A DNA stretch of 64,000 nt from Adiantum capillus-veneris. Taxonomy: Eukaryota > Streptophyta > Polypodiopsida > Polypodiales > Pteridaceae. The notes under the pieces are model-generated. The model was not told the origin of the DNA, did not search any database, and worked only from the letters and a program-made list of their open reading frames with translations. The stretch covers positions 97,250,036 through 97,314,035 of the forward strand of contig CM043947.1 in NCBI GenBank assembly GCA_014529385.2. The letters run 5' to 3'. Below are positions 36,558 to 51,705 of this stretch, piece after piece. How positions within the stretch are numbered: the first letter of the stretch is position 1; the number at the start of each line of letters is the position of its first letter. Made by a program: the position numbers and the translations under genes.

Positions 36558-37387
36558 TGAGGGAGGGTATATGGTCAAGCACACCCCCTCGTTGTTTGGA
36601 TCGACCCCCTCTTCTAGCTCTAGCTTGGAGATGATTGGACATCCTCAAGCCTGCCAATCACAAGCTTTGTGTATAGCAAGCAACAAGGTTAGCATTATGA
36701 CAAGTGTCCTCCTTACCCCTTTGGGAGAGAGGACTTGAATAAAGCTTAAAAATTAATTAGTTCAACTAAATTCTCATTGGACCTCTCTCAAAAGCATCCA
36801 ATAGGCTTTAGGCACACTATGAGGGCAACCTAGCTAGGGCCTTGACATGTGTCCTATTTGCCTCTTTGAGCAAGTGGTGTCCATTGGGTGAGGGAAAGAC
36901 CATTCAACCCCACCCCCTACTCGTGCCCCCTCCTTTGTAGGCCTTGATTTGACTTCAAGTACCTCAAGCATCTTGGGCCCCAAGTACCTTAAGCACCTTA
37001 GTCATAAAGCATGACAAGCACCTTAGTCAGCAAGAACGACAAGCACCTCAAACACCTTAGTCAGCAAGCACGACAAGCACCTCAAGCTCGGGCCAGGTTC
37101 GCACCTCAAGCTCAGCCCAGCTTGCCTAAGGTCCTAGGTCTAAGGACTTTTAACACTAACCTTTAGAGGTCTTTAATGAATCTAACCCTAAGGTCTTTCA
37201 AGCTCCATTAGCTAGCATTGCTCTTTGATAGAGCATCTCTCATTTGGACCCATTGACTTTAGTCCCGATCTGAGATAGATCCATAAGCACATGTCTGTAT
37301 TCTAACTCTTGTTCCCGTTGATTCTCCCACATTAAATGATCAGTTTAATATGAGAAAATCATTTGGGTTAGTTAAGATTTTATGACA
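35846..37387 (-). repeat. 3' LTR of the gypsy element
   Basis: 1542 bp. It contains a (GA)n tract (36511-36553) and a minisatellite of CAAGCACCTCAAG/CACCTTAGTCA units (about 36950-37100). It is followed inward by a purine tract, AAGAGAGAGGTAA on the minus strand (about 37388-37400). Confidence 0.85.
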
Positions 37388-37401
37388 TTACCTCTCTCTT
37401 G

Positions 37402-37618
37402 AAATCATACTCGTCCTCGACTATGAGATAGAGGAGATAAAGCCTTAGTCATTAGTCTATGTTTCTTAGCAGGTAGAGGATCCCTTTTTACCCTACGACA
37501 TCATTCCAAGATGGATGACTAATCCATTTGGGGCTTGGGAGACTTAGCCCTTGTACCTAGATGTTCAAAGAGACATTTTCAAAAATTTCTAGTCATTCTA
37601 GGATCTCTATCTGACACG
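37402..37618 (-). pseudogene. gypsy integrase, piece after the nested insertion
   Basis: The minus-strand translation starts VSDRDPR, the motif around the second catalytic aspartate of the integrase core. It completes the frame that ends HELPTSI at 43151 on the other side of the insert. Stops follow quickly and the trace jumps from FEHLGT to unrelated sequence, so the last catalytic residue and the C-terminal region have been deleted. Confidence 0.8.
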
Positions 37619-37623
37619 ATGGA

Positions 37624-38105
37624 TGCTACAGACGGAAACATGTCTGCCCTGCAAAATACCCAAGATGACATTATATCTATCATAAACTGGCAAATCTGCA
37701 TACCTGTCGATTCCCGTAGCACATAAACCGCGACGTATGCGAACGGAGAGAGACTGAGAGCGAGACATAGCAAAAGAGCACGTTGTAGGCGCACCTCCTA
37801 GAGCGGAGTGCTACGCCCAGCACGGTGAGAGAGAAGAGAGGAGAGGAGAGAAGAATCACACAGGCACTGGGTGCAATCTCCCCCCGTGCAAGATGTACCA
37901 TTTCCCTCTTGCACGTATTTGTTTTATAGATTTCTTAAATGGTCAATTGTGAGTACAAACTGGCGGGCCGGTCATAAATGGTCGAAGCTCATAAAAAGCA
38001 CTTGAATAATACATGCTATATATATCTATATGCGTAGGGCTAGCTCGGTCAAGCCCTTTCCACCTGTGAGCTGCAATAATTAATAGAAATATCAATTCCA
38101 TTACA
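37624..38105 (-). repeat. 3' LTR of the nested element
   Basis: 482 bp. It aligns closely with 42665-43145 with scattered substitutions. The neighbouring purine tract is weak (AATGGAGATGTA on the minus strand). Confidence 0.9.
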
Positions 38106-39033
38106 TACATCTCCATTGGAAAGCAATTGTCCTTAGTTGCAAAGATAAGAAATCTGCAAATGATACTTGTAAAAAAAAAAACAGTGATTAGAAATATGTG
38201 TCAAAAAAATAGCATGTAGTAAAAATAATAAAACTAAACAATATTGCTTATGTCTGCCGTCATCCACATACTACTTATTCTAGTGTCCCATACCACTAGA
38301 ATAAGAAGAATATGTCATACCCTGATGAATCAGGATATCATTGGTCACACTCATCATAATCAATTTGCATCAATCTCAATCCAATTCCATAAATATTATC
38401 ACGACAACCCACAAAAATTCAAGTCCAAATATCTGCCAACATGTGTCCGTTTCAAATCCAAAATCCAAATATCCAAATCCAAAATCACTTTCATTATTTA
38501 CCTGGGTAACAAAATCATACCAGTTACAGTGTGGTCAGCCACTGCAGCATGATTTTGTGATCGGTATTGCCTCATCCGACGAGTCTACACCAATAAAACA
38601 TGCTACCTAAATCGGCGAATCTGCACTAATGCTGCCTAAATCGGTGGATCTGCATTGGATATTGTTTAAAAATCATAAATCTGAAGTTTATTAATGTGTT
38701 GCCTAAATCGACGGATCTGCACCAATATGAGTATCTACACATTGCCTAGATCGGCGAATCTGTGTGTGCGTGACCAATGGACTAGGCAAGACATAAAGGA
38801 AAAAAATATTTACTATGTTGTTGACATCAAAGTGCATTATATCAAAGCACTTACAAATTGTTGTGCACTATCCCAGAGCACTGTAGCTCACACGAGTAGC
38901 TGCATAGCTTATAGACAAATCTTCTTTCAATACAATTAGAGGGCATGACCTTAGCAGTGTTTGAGTATTCTTCTTAGAACATAATGCAGAGAAATTAATA
39001 TGAAAAGAGGAGTGACGTATGCAAAGTACATAC
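38106..39033. other. Nested element interior, 3' part
   Basis: AT-rich with no gene seen. At about 38565-38760 there are five or six imperfect copies of TGCCTAAATCGGCGAATCTG, a short minisatellite. Confidence 0.5.
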
Positions 39034-39163
39034 CAGGAGGGTTTGGAATGGGTGTCCTTGAGTATGCGTGTCAAGAGAGCCGTGTTGTCTCTTTGAATGG
39101 TATTAGGAAACACAGCTAGGAGTTTGGCACAATCTTGTGTGACAGAGGCAGTATAGTCAACCA
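39034..39163 (-). pseudogene. Candidate captured host exon
   Basis: A 130-bp stretch open in one frame (VDYTASVTQDCAKLL then FPNTIQRDNTALLTRILKD) is preceded by a pyrimidine-rich tract ending TTCCTTAG and followed by GTATGTAC, good splice-site matches. The protein is unrecognised but looks more like a host exon than its AT-rich surroundings. No flanking exon is identified. Confidence 0.35.
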
Positions 39164-40135
39164 CTAAGGAATAAGGTTTAGATGAGTATAGATATTTGGT
39201 TGATAACAAGGGAGAAGGGTAACAAGGGAGAAGGGAGATTAGTACGGAAGCTGTAAAAATGAGTTTGTAAAATAAAGTAAAGAGATGACTTATCTGACGT
39301 CCTGGCATTATGGTCTGCATAGGTTTTTTTTGAATCATTAAATGACTTAGAGAAATGTAACAAAAACAAATGAAGATCATGATAAAAATCATTTGATTAA
39401 GGTCAAGTAAGACAGATACTTTAATTTCCTTAAAATTGTGGTAAACCAAATAAAGGTAATGGTGTTAAGGAGTGCTACTGTATAGCAACTAGTAAAATAT
39501 AACAATGTGCCATTCGAAGAGGAGGAAACCTAGAAAAACTTCAAAATTTCAAAAGTGCAACCAATTGTAAGTCACCAATTAAGAATGCATGACATTTGAT
39601 AACGTTGATCGATACAAGGAATTGCAGAAAAGGCATGCAATATTGCCTAGCCGAAATTAGATGAAGCTGCAAAAAGTGGTCACCGAGCAAGCTGGCAGTA
39701 GGAGTATGATCATAGAACATTTTGTACCAGCTTGTGCTGATTAAAAACATTAACCAACTGAAATAAAATGCTAACAACATTGCTAGGTATCGCAAAGGAT
39801 TTAAAATATTGTGCTACATACCAAAAAAAGATCATGCAAATCGTGCCATAAAAATCCACAGATTATAAGTAAATTAAAATCTCTGCAAATAGTGTGATGG
39901 AATCCATTGAAGATATTAGAGTTATATAAACCTACGTCTTATGATCACTTTATGAAGCTCGATTGTGGTCATCTCCAACATATCGTTTCGTAGTTGTGTT
40001 CCAAATACTTTCTGCCTTAATTAGTGTTGTTACCCACCACAAATTTGTACCATTCGTCAATATCTAGTCACATTGTAATAAGCGTCGATGGGCCATATCG
40101 TCAATGTAATTCTGAGAGGGGGGGGGGGGGGATAC
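39164..40135. other. No recognisable gene
   Basis: AT-rich, resembling intron or spacer. A G-run lies at about 40119-40130. Confidence 0.4.
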
Positions 40136-40139
40136 GAGT

Positions 40140-40340
40140 AGAGGCTAGGGTATAGAGACAAAGATAAAGCTACATCACATATGTCATCGTCCAGTATACT
40201 ACGAGATATGAAGCCACTTGCATTGTCTATTTAGTGAGTGAGACCACTCATTAGAGTTATGAGAGTCCTTAGGTTGTTTATGCTAGAGTGGGGCAACACG
40301 AGGAGAGACATTCACAGAGGGAGATGTTTGACTGTGTGAG
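40140..40340 (+). mobile_element. Diverged LINE 3' fragment
   Basis: It resembles the LINE ends at 280-460: GAGACA(A)AGATAAAGCTACATCACATATGTCAT and ACTACGAGATATGAAGCC correspond to GAGACAGAGCTACATTACATATG and ACTATGAGATATGGAGCC. It is an old, short remnant inside the nested element. Confidence 0.6.
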
Positions 40341-40620
40341 AGTAGGGACTAGACATTTAGAATAATGAGATCAAACGGATAGAATCCAGGTGGATCTAAT
40401 CCAATATATGGGTGCAAAATTAAAATGAAGTAAAGCGAAAGATGTAAAAACTAAGAGCTTAAAAACATCATACTAAAAGGGTCATCATCATGGTCAATGC
40501 CTAAGAATGCTTGACAATGCGCGTTGTCGCAGAAAGTAGTACATCAGTCACTGAAGAGCTTCGTCAAGGTCTACCTTTGCAAGAGCTTCATCAAGTTTCT
40601 TCGGCCGCTGCAGAGCTTAG

Positions 40621-41230
<610 letters not shown>

Positions 41231-41286
41231 TATTGCAGCAGTGGTTGAAGAGCTTCGAATGTCTGCCGCCATAGGTAGTCATACTG

Positions 41287-41392
<106 letters not shown>

Positions 41393-41399
41393 CAGGGAG

Positions 41400-42651
41400 A
41401 GAGAGTAGGAGTTGGATGACTGCTGCTTATGGGTGAGAGTTGAGTGATAAGGAGGGTTTGTATGTCGAGTGAGTGATTGTGGGTGCCAAGAGGTGAGAGA
41501 GTGCGAGAGAGAGATTGTGGGTGCCACGAGGTGGATCTGTTGTACCACAAAACTACGGGTGCCACTGATTGTTACTGGGTGGGTTGATGCCATGCAGGCC
41601 CAAAGGTTGGCGGAAACTGTGAGAGAAAGAGGAAAAAAAAAGATGCTCAGTGTCGCACGATAGTTGTGGTAGGGGACAAAGAGAGGATTAGTTGGCTTGT
41701 GACTGCACGTAATCTGTTTATGCCGGGTTGCATGGCGGCTGCGAAGAGGTGCTGAGAAAAGGTGAGGTTGGTTGGCAGGGAAGGTCACGAGCCATTAACC
41801 AAAATTTAGTAGATTGCACAAGTATAGCAAGCACCAAATTGAGTCAAAAAAGTTTAGCTCCACTGAATGTCCATGCAAGGGCATGCAAGGCTAGGTGGCT
41901 GTGATGGTGAGAGCCAGAAACTAAGCCGAGACAGTTGGTTGGCCAATCGTCGTAGGAGGGTTGGGGGGGTTCGTCTCATGCCTATTGCAGGTCCGTGTCA
42001 CGCTCTGAAAAGGGGGGTGGCGGGGGGGGTTTTGGTCGTCCTTGCTGCAGGTCCGCCAAGTCCCTTGCTAAGGTGACTTGGCCTACTATATGGGTGGCAT
42101 GCACTTCTTCACCAAATCTTAAGTTTGGAAGTCCGCTCCCGCATCCCTGCACTACTCCTCGCTATAATCATTGGCTTCGGTGTCCGCGGGTCTGCAATGG
42201 CCTGCTTTCCATCAGTTTGTAGTAGCAAACCTTTGCGAGAGCACCTCAACTCACCATGGCTCTCATTAGCCCCGATTCCACCAACGCTCTCTTATGTCTC
42301 ATTAGCCTCGAGAGATCTAGTTTACATAGAGAGTGTCATGCTCAATTTTTCTCGAATTTCTTATGCTACTTCTATTGATTCATCGATTGAGCCCCCATGC
42401 TCTCACGCTTTGAAGAGGGGATTTTGTCTGCCTCTTGCACAATTTTGATGACATTAAAACTACTATTCAAATACAAACTTTTCCATAACATGCTTCAACA
42501 TTCCAAGCAAAATACATACATGAGTTACTTAATAGATGCGCACGAAGATCATTGGTAATAAAGATGAGTAATTAATAGAAAAGTACTTATCTCCGAACGT
42601 GTCACAATCACCATTTCTATGATCCATATCTTGTCAGGAGCGGTCAGCTAC
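41400..42651. other. Nested element 5' leader, no gene seen
   Basis: Between the (GA)n tracts and the PBS. Short frames only. G-rich stretches at about 41960 and 42006-42030. Confidence 0.4.
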
Positions 42652-42663
42652 GCTCTGATACCA
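42652..42663 (-). other. Primer-binding site of the nested element
   Basis: The minus strand reads TGGTATCAGAGC one base from the LTR end. Confidence 0.95.
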
Positions 42664-42664
42664 C

Positions 42665-43145
42665 TGCTACAGACGGAAACATGGCTGCCCTGCAAAATAC
42701 CCAAGATGACAAAATATCTAGCATAAACTGACAAATCTGCATACCTGGCGATTCCCATAGCACATAAACCACGACGTATGCAAACGGAGAGAGACTGAGA
42801 GCAAGATAGAGCAAAAGAGCACGTGTAGGCGCACCTCCTAGAGCGGAGTGCTATGCTCGGCACGGCGAGAGAGAAGAGAGGAGAAGAGAGAAGAATCACA
42901 CAGGCACTGGGTGCAATCTCCCCCTGTGCAAGAGTGACCATTTCCCTCTTGCACGTATTTGTTTTATAGATTTCTTAAATGGTCAATTGTGAGTACAAAC
43001 TGCCCGGTCGGTAATAAATGGCCGAAGCTCATAAAGAGCACTTGAATAATACATGAAATATATTTCCATATGCGTAGGCCTAGCTCGGTCAAGCCTTTTC
43101 CACCTGTCAGCTGCAATAATTAATAGAAATATCAATTCCATTACA
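42665..43145 (-). repeat. 5' LTR of the nested element
   Basis: 481 bp, TGCTACAG to CCATTACA on the plus strand. Confidence 0.9.
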
Positions 43146-43150
43146 ATGGA

Positions 43151-46100
43151 TGTTGGCAATTCATGGTGTTTGAAAATTTGAGATCTGAAGAGGGTTGCCA
43201 TTTGGTGTGCCTTAATAGTCTTTTTGACAAGAATAAAGTGTGCCTGCTTGCTAAATCCCGTATTCTCATGGATAGACTTGGGTAATCCAAAGATAAAATC
43301 CATGGATATACTCTCCAATGGTGAATTAGGGATTAATAATGGCTGGAGTAATCCAGGTTGTTTCCCTCTATCATACTTGGTTTTTGGCATACCACACATT
43401 TGGAAACATACTCTTGTATATCCACTTTCATGGTGGGCCAATAAAAATACATATTTACACCTTGAAGAGTAGGTTGAATTCCTCTATGCCCCACATAGGG
43501 AGAAGCATGGGATTCATACATCACTTTCTCATGAAGGGAGTGAGTAACACATAGCATGTTTCCATGGAGAAGATAACCATCCTGCAAGGTGAATGGTTCC
43601 TCTTTCTTCCCTAAGGCAAGGGCTGACATCATTCCTTTAAAATCAATGTCAATAGCGTACTCATCTATCATGGAAGATAGATCATTGTGAGTTGCTATAG
43701 ATACCGCATTTGCCCTCAATCGTCATGATAGTGCACCGGCCACTTGATTATGCTTACCAACAATATGATTACCACTTGATTATTCTTACAACAATATGAA
43801 AATTGAATTGTGAAAGAAAATTTGCCCACCTCATTTCTTTGTCGGAGATCTTGGTTTGCAGCATGAAGTACTTGAGACTTTGGCGGTCCGTTTGTAAGAT
43901 GAATGGAGTCCCCAATAGATAGTGTTTCCAAGTGTCGAGGGCATGTAGGACAGCTAGTAGCTCCTTCTCATAGATTCCCAATACTCTCTCATCAAAGTTG
44001 AGTCTTCGACTCTCATATGCTATGGCATTCCCTTCTTGAAGCAAAACTGCTCCAAGGCTTTGCTCTTTAGCAGTCCATATGTACTTAACATTTTTCTTGG
44101 TCAAGTCATGAAGTGGCCGTGCTATTTGGGAGAATTTAGCTATATGAAGCGTCTATAGTATGCACACATGCCAATAAAGCTACGTAGCTCGTGTAGATTC
44201 CTTGGATGAGGCCATCCTTTTATTATCTCAAGCTTGGCTGGATCCATATGGATACCATCTTGAGAGATAATATGACCTAAGTATTGAATCTCTTCAAGAA
44301 AAAATTCTCTCTTCTTTTGGTTATGAAAAGTTTATTCTCCCTCATAGCTTGAAAAACTACCTGGAGATGTTGTTTATGCTCCTCCAAAGATTTGGAGTAG
44401 ATGATAATGTCATCGAAGAACAATCCAATGAATTTGTTGTAGGGTCTAAAGATTTTCTCCATTAGGCGGTTGAACGTGGCTGGAGCATTTGTCAAACCAA
44501 AACGCATGACAAGATATTCACGTAAAGACCAAACGTTGTATGGAACACGGTCTTTACGATATCTTCATTCACTATCCTTATTTGATGATAGCCACTTTTA
44601 AGGTCAATCCTACTAGAGTAGGTTGAACCTTGTAGCTTATCAAACAAGTCTTCTACCCGCGGTACAAAAAAATTGTTTTTGATAGTGATATGATTTAGTG
44701 CTTGATAGTCCACACACATGCGGTATGTGCCATCTTTCTTTTACACTAAAAGGATTGGAGAGGCCTCACCATCCCCTTGTCTACCAGCTCATGCACTTGC
44801 CGCATAATCTCCTCTTGTTGAGCTTGAGAAACTATATAAGGAGGTTTATTAGGCGGTGAGCTCGTAAGTAGAAGCTCTATCATATGTCATCATCCCCTCG
44901 TTTTGGAGGTAACTCCATAGGGATGTCATCGATACATACATCTTGGAATCCATTTAGAAAATTAGACAAGTCTAACTCTTCTTGATTCCTACCACTTTGT
45001 TTTGTTAAAATATTAGCATCATTTAGAGACTCTTTGACAAAAATCCTGACAAGGAAACTGATCTTTTCATTGACTTATCAAAAGCAGGTGAATTTATAAG
45101 TGGTATATTATGACTAGACTCACTAGCATCTATATGCATGCTCTTTTCCCTGTAGGGTGAAGTAGATTCTCCTTTCAGGGAACTTCATGTTGGCAGCCAT
45201 GCGGTTGAACCATGGTGCCCCTAGGATAACATCCTCATGTTGGAGAGAAGAGATGAAAAATCCTTCTTTGTTGATGTAGATTTGGACATGAAGCCTCAGC
45301 TTCCCAATCAAGGGAGTAACAGAGGCTTGCTATCCCTTGAAAGCCCCATCGGTAAAGTTACAGTATCTCCCATCTCGAAAGATTCTATACCGAGCTTTGT
45401 GGCCAACTCCATTGATATGAAGTTGTGAGTAGAGCCAGGATCGAATAGGATGAAGGCATCATGTTCCCTCACCTTCCCCCAAGCATGTGAAAGGGATGAT
45501 CCTTTGCAATGAGCATCCTCTTTTGGAGCTTCGACCATGGAAGCTCTAGGAGTCTCATTGTGGCCATTTCTCTTGGGGCAAGAATGATAGCCATGTCCTT
45601 GATCCCCACACTTAAATCATTTGTGATCTTTACGAAAAGCCTCTAGCTCTTCAGGAGAGATTTTGTTTTTACCTTTGTAAACTCCTTTCTCCCTTGGTCT
45701 TGTTGTTGTTTTTGTTGGAATTTCCTTGGGAAGAACTTTGAGCATTGTTCCTCCCCTTTGCATCATCTTTGTTTTCCATAAGCTTGGCATTCCTTTAGCC
45801 CCTTGTTGAAAATTGATATGAGATACAACCATAGTGTGCTGGATGACTTCGGTAATAGAACTGGGCCGTTCATGTCCTTGGGGCTTCACGATTCCCACGG
45901 AGACTAGCCCACCATTGATGGACATATTTTTTAAAATGCATAGCTACATGGTGTAGCTTGAAGGACTCTATGAAGCCCTCGTCTCCTACTCTTTCCTCCC
46001 TCTTTGAACTTCTTAAGCTTGTGGGACCTTTTCCAAGTAGGATAGGATTTGCAATGTCCTCTCCTCTTGTATTCTCTAGGAGAATAACCACTGCTTTCGT

Positions 46101-46546
46101 CGAAAGAGGAGGAAGGTGAAGAAGAAGGAAGAGAGGATGACCTCTTTCTTCCTTTGTTTCCTCTCTTCCCTTTCAGAGTGACAAGGAGAAGGACTATAGG
46201 ATGATCTTTTCCTCTTGGGAGGAGTTGAGGATCGTCGGACCTCCGTCTTTGTGGAGCCACATCTTCAAAGGAATTAGGAGATTCACTTCTTTCTCGTTCA
46301 TTGGATTCCTCCTCTTCTCTTATCGAAGAGAGTCTTCTTTTAGAAGTTTCAACTAGAGGCTTCCTAAGCTCTCTCTCTCTTCTTGGAGAGGTAGGGAAAT
46401 CCCATAAGCACGAAGTTGTTGGGTAACTTTAGCTTGCAAGGAGGGTTGCCCATAGCTTGTTGCAACCTAGTAACAAGATAGTTCACAAACATTGGCGCGT
46501 CACCATTAGCACCTTCATGTGCAATATCAAAGTTGTCAATATTCAT
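43151..46546 (-). pseudogene. gypsy gag-pol (gag, protease, RT, RNase H, integrase 5' part)
   Basis: Traces on the minus strand in order are: gag at 46546-45870 (FKLHHVAMHFKKYVHQWW); a zinc knuckle at about 45620-45570 (FKCGDQGHGYHSC) whose first cysteine codon has become TGA; protease at 45538-45123 (ILFDPGSTHNFIS and EDVILGAPWF); RT at 44719-44277 (CVDYQALN, SRIDLKSGYHQIRI, then after a frame change RFGLTNAPATF and the catalytic FFDDIIIYSKS); RNase H at 44104-43769 (NFDERVLGIYEKELLAVLHAL, LQTDRQSLKYF); and integrase at 43719-43151 (SPYVGHRGIQPTL with CVVCQK zinc-binding site, then SISMDFIFGLPKS containing the first catalytic Asp). The frame then runs into the nested element. At least six frame breaks make it inactive. 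Confidence 0.9.
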
Positions 46547-46967
46547 TCTACTCTCTTAATTATTGCCAGCCATGCTAATTACACTTATGTGCATGCTATT
46601 TTGTGCCTTGGTACGCTCAAAAACCTTAGTTGCTACTCTTCTTTACCTTTGAAAATTAGCTCTCAAGCAGCCACACCTGTGGTTTTGAGACTTTTGATTG
46701 CAAAGAATAATGGAGAGGGTCTAACATTGCTCGATTGATTATGGTTCCTGTTGAGCTTGCTAGTAGCTCAATAATGGTGAAGCCAAAGGCAAGCCCCGAG
46801 AGACTCTTTTATTAAGTCTATAGTTCCCAACGGTGTACCTCCAACTAAGTCCTTTTCAACCAAGATAATAGATTCTTATCCCACTTGCCCTCTTGCAATG
46901 AATAGGTCCAACCTTTCATGGACAACTTAAGGACCTCTCTTCTTAAGAAATAAAAGAGAAACCAATA

Positions 46968-46979
46968 GCTCTGATACCA
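46968..46979 (-). other. Primer-binding site of the gypsy element
   Basis: The minus strand reads TGGTATCAGAGC one base from the 5' LTR. Confidence 0.95.
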
Positions 46980-46980
46980 A

Positions 46981-47657
46981 TGTAATGGATATGGACTATG
47001 ACATTGAGAATAGCAGAATTAAGAAAATTGTAGTGAGCATTTTTATGAGAATACTTTGAGAAATAGAGGGTGAACTTGATTAGAGGTAGCAACATAACCA
47101 TTATACTTAATTAACTTGGCATGAACAATACTTTGCAAGAGAGAGAATTGAAGAACTTGAAACGATTGAGGACCGGATTTATGTGGAGCCGGTCCCCCCT
47201 CCAAAAGGATTTTGTATCATAGTTTCTCCCATAAAGAGAGAACTCGTACAATACAAGCTTTGTGTTCCTTAAGACCTTGATGGTGCAATGAAGATAGAGA
47301 GGTTCATGCACCACAATTATGCCCATAACTTAGCTAAATGAAAGCATTAACTTGTCCCCGACCTCAGTCCCAAGACCTCAAACACCTTCAAAGGTGGAGA
47401 GAGCTAGCAGGGAATGAGGGTAGCGAAGAGGAAGAAGAAGTATTCTTACGAGAAAGAAGTAATGTCCTCTCATACCATTTTTCATAGAGCTTAGAATAGC
47501 ATAGTAGCATAGTAATGGAGATGAAGAAGATGGCTAGCATAGCATTGAAGTATGGCTCTTGGTTGGATTTGCATTCAATGCCAAGAGTTGTTGGTGTAGG
47601 CTCTCAACTTCTCAATCTTGGAGAATGGGATGGTGTTCTTGCACAACACACCCTAAG

Positions 47658-47719
<62 letters not shown>

Positions 47720-48534
47720 AGAGGGTATATGGTCAAGCACACCCCCTCGTTGCTTGGGTCGACCCCCTCTTCTAGATCTAGCTTGGAGATGATTGGACCT
47801 CTTCAAGCCTAGCCAATCACAAACTTTGTGTATAGCAAACAACAAGGGTAGCATTAGGACAAGTGTCCTCCTTACCCCTTTGGGACTTGAATAAAGCTTA
47901 AACAATTAATTAATTCAACTAAATTCTCATTGGACCTCTCTCAAAGGCATCCAATAGGCTTTAGGCACACTATGGGGGCAACCTAGCTAGGGCCTTGACA
48001 TGTGTCCTATTTGCCTCTTTGAGCAAGGGGTGTCCCTTGGGTGAGGGAAAGACCATTCAACCCCACCCCCAACTCTTGGGGCTCGCCCCCTCCTTTGTAG
48101 GCCTTGCTTTGACTTCAAGTACCTCAAGCATCTTGGCCCCCAAGTACCTTAAGAACCTTAGTCATAAAGCATGATAAGCACCTTAGTCATCAAGCATGAC
48201 AAGCACCTCAAGCTTCAGCTGGTTTCGCACCTCAAGCTCAGCCCTAGCTTGCCTAAGGTCCTAGGTCTAAGTACTTTTAACACTAACCTTTGGAGGTCTT
48301 TAATGAAGCTAAGCCTAAGGTCTTTCAAGCTCCATTAGCTAGCATTGCTCTTTGACAGACCATCTCTCATTTGGACCCATGGACTTTGGTCCTGGGACTT
48401 TGGTCTTGTGCTGAGATAGATCCATAAGCACATGTCTATATTCTAACTCTTCTTCCCGTTTATTCTCCCACATTAAATGATCAGTTTAATATGAGAAAAT
48501 CATTTGGGTTAGTTATATATTAAATTTTATGACA
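46981..48534 (-). repeat. 5' LTR of the gypsy element
   Basis: 1554 bp. (GA)n at 47661-47714 is longer than in the partner LTR. The CAAGCACC minisatellite lies at about 48110-48235. Confidence 0.9.
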
Positions 48535-48538
48535 AAGG

Positions 48539-49690
48539 TACCGCCTGCCTTGTGTGACGATGAAGCTGCCCAAAAGGGTTTTTTCAGGCCTATCCATCCC
48601 CAACTCTAGGGGGGGCCTAATGTGATCGAGGCCCAATAGGATAAAGAAGCTAGTTGTGAAATGAGTGCCTTCAAAAAGTCATAAGCCCCTTTGTTGACCA
48701 AGGCTAATCGCTCACATCACTACGGTTGTTTGACTAGATATAGATTCGTATGTGGTATTGGCGACCACACCTCACTGTGCTCAGGAGATATGCAAATGTT
48801 GGTTTTCGGCCAAAAATTACAATCATTATCAAGGATGAAACATTACAATGTTAGTATTGGCACAAAACAAAAGGTGTGTTTTTTGCAATCCACCAATAAG
48901 TGAATTCATGCAAGCATGGCTTCTTCATTATATTCCAAACACAAGCTTGGTTTGACTGCAAGGAAGCACACGTTTTTGATAGGGGTTGTTCTCAAGGGAG
49001 GCAAGCCACCAATGACTCCTTGTGGAGATCGCACATTTTCTAGGACTAGTATACAATGATAGTCTTGAACAACAATACTATGTACATATTTTCAATGTGA
49101 ATTTTGAAGTTCTTAAGATGAGATGTCTATTTCACAACGAAACTATAATGTTTTGGAGCATGGTTTCCACCACAAAATCAAGGCTTATGGTTGTAGTGTA
49201 CTTGTCACTGTTTGGAGCATATATGCTATGTCCAAAATCTTTGGGTTGACTATTTTTCTACACAAGGTGTTTCTAGTAGGGCAAGTTTATACTATAACAA
49301 ACATTTCCACTATTAAGGCAATCATACCACATGGTGGTCATCATCAAGTCCATATTGAAATAGTATATGGTTTTCGATATGTTTGGGTGAATTTTATCTT
49401 CCACATATTTAGCTAGCAATTTATGGTAAATCTCTTTACCATTTATTCCAAGTTTGACAGTGAAGAATATTGCGAAGGGCTTACTTGTCACGCCTAAGGT
49501 AAGTCCGAGTAGGCCAAGGGCCAGGACAAACATGAGATAAAGGAGGTCCTATAAATAGCATGGCCAAGGGCCTATATAGGGCATAGTTGGGTGGTGATTT
49601 TCATGTGCTAGTCCCCCGAGTCTTGAATTGCTATCAAAGCTCAGGGGGAAACGGTCATGGAGGAGGGGGGGAACCATGGAGCTCTCATGG
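48539..49690. other. No recognisable gene
   Basis: Frames of up to 97 codons without a recognisable domain. No clear repeat boundaries. Confidence 0.4.
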
Positions 49691-49697
49691 ATGCTTG

Positions 49698-51328
<1,631 letters not shown>

Positions 51329-51705
51329 AGAAAGGATAAAGATAGAAAGTAGAACTTGAAATTGGCTAACCTTGTCTCCCCTTTTGAGATTAGTTGTCGT
51401 CACACAAGTCATGATAGAGCGGTTTCAAGAGAATTCCTACTTCATGGAAAGAGAGATACAGGTGAGAGAGGAGATCTCACATATACATGAGCTGAGGTTT
51501 GAGTTTGTTAATCATGACTTGATTTCTACATGAATTGCTGGGGTAAATTGGATGAATAGAGGTTTGTTTCACCTCTATTGGGAGAGAGCTCTAGGTAGCA
51601 CTCTTTGAGCATTGAGAGGTGCAGATGGACATGTATGCATGGATTTGGATGCAATTCTGACCATTTGTGACGAGATTGTGACAACCACTAACTTTATTTG
51701 TTGGT
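51329..51705 (+). pseudogene. Gene fragment, copy 1 (rearranged)
   Basis: From about 51405 the plus strand encodes a trace with MEREIQVREEISHIHELRFEFV and later CMDLDAILTICDEIVT, with stops. The same trace is on the minus strand at 54960-54478. The first part (51329-51405) instead matches 54980-55075 in direct orientation, so this copy has an internal inversion. The protein is not recognised. Confidence 0.55.

Noticed and set aside
38868-39449. 193-residue minus-strand frame
   Set aside because: Most of it is AT-rich, intron-like sequence. Only the central 130 bp looks like coding sequence, and it is listed separately.
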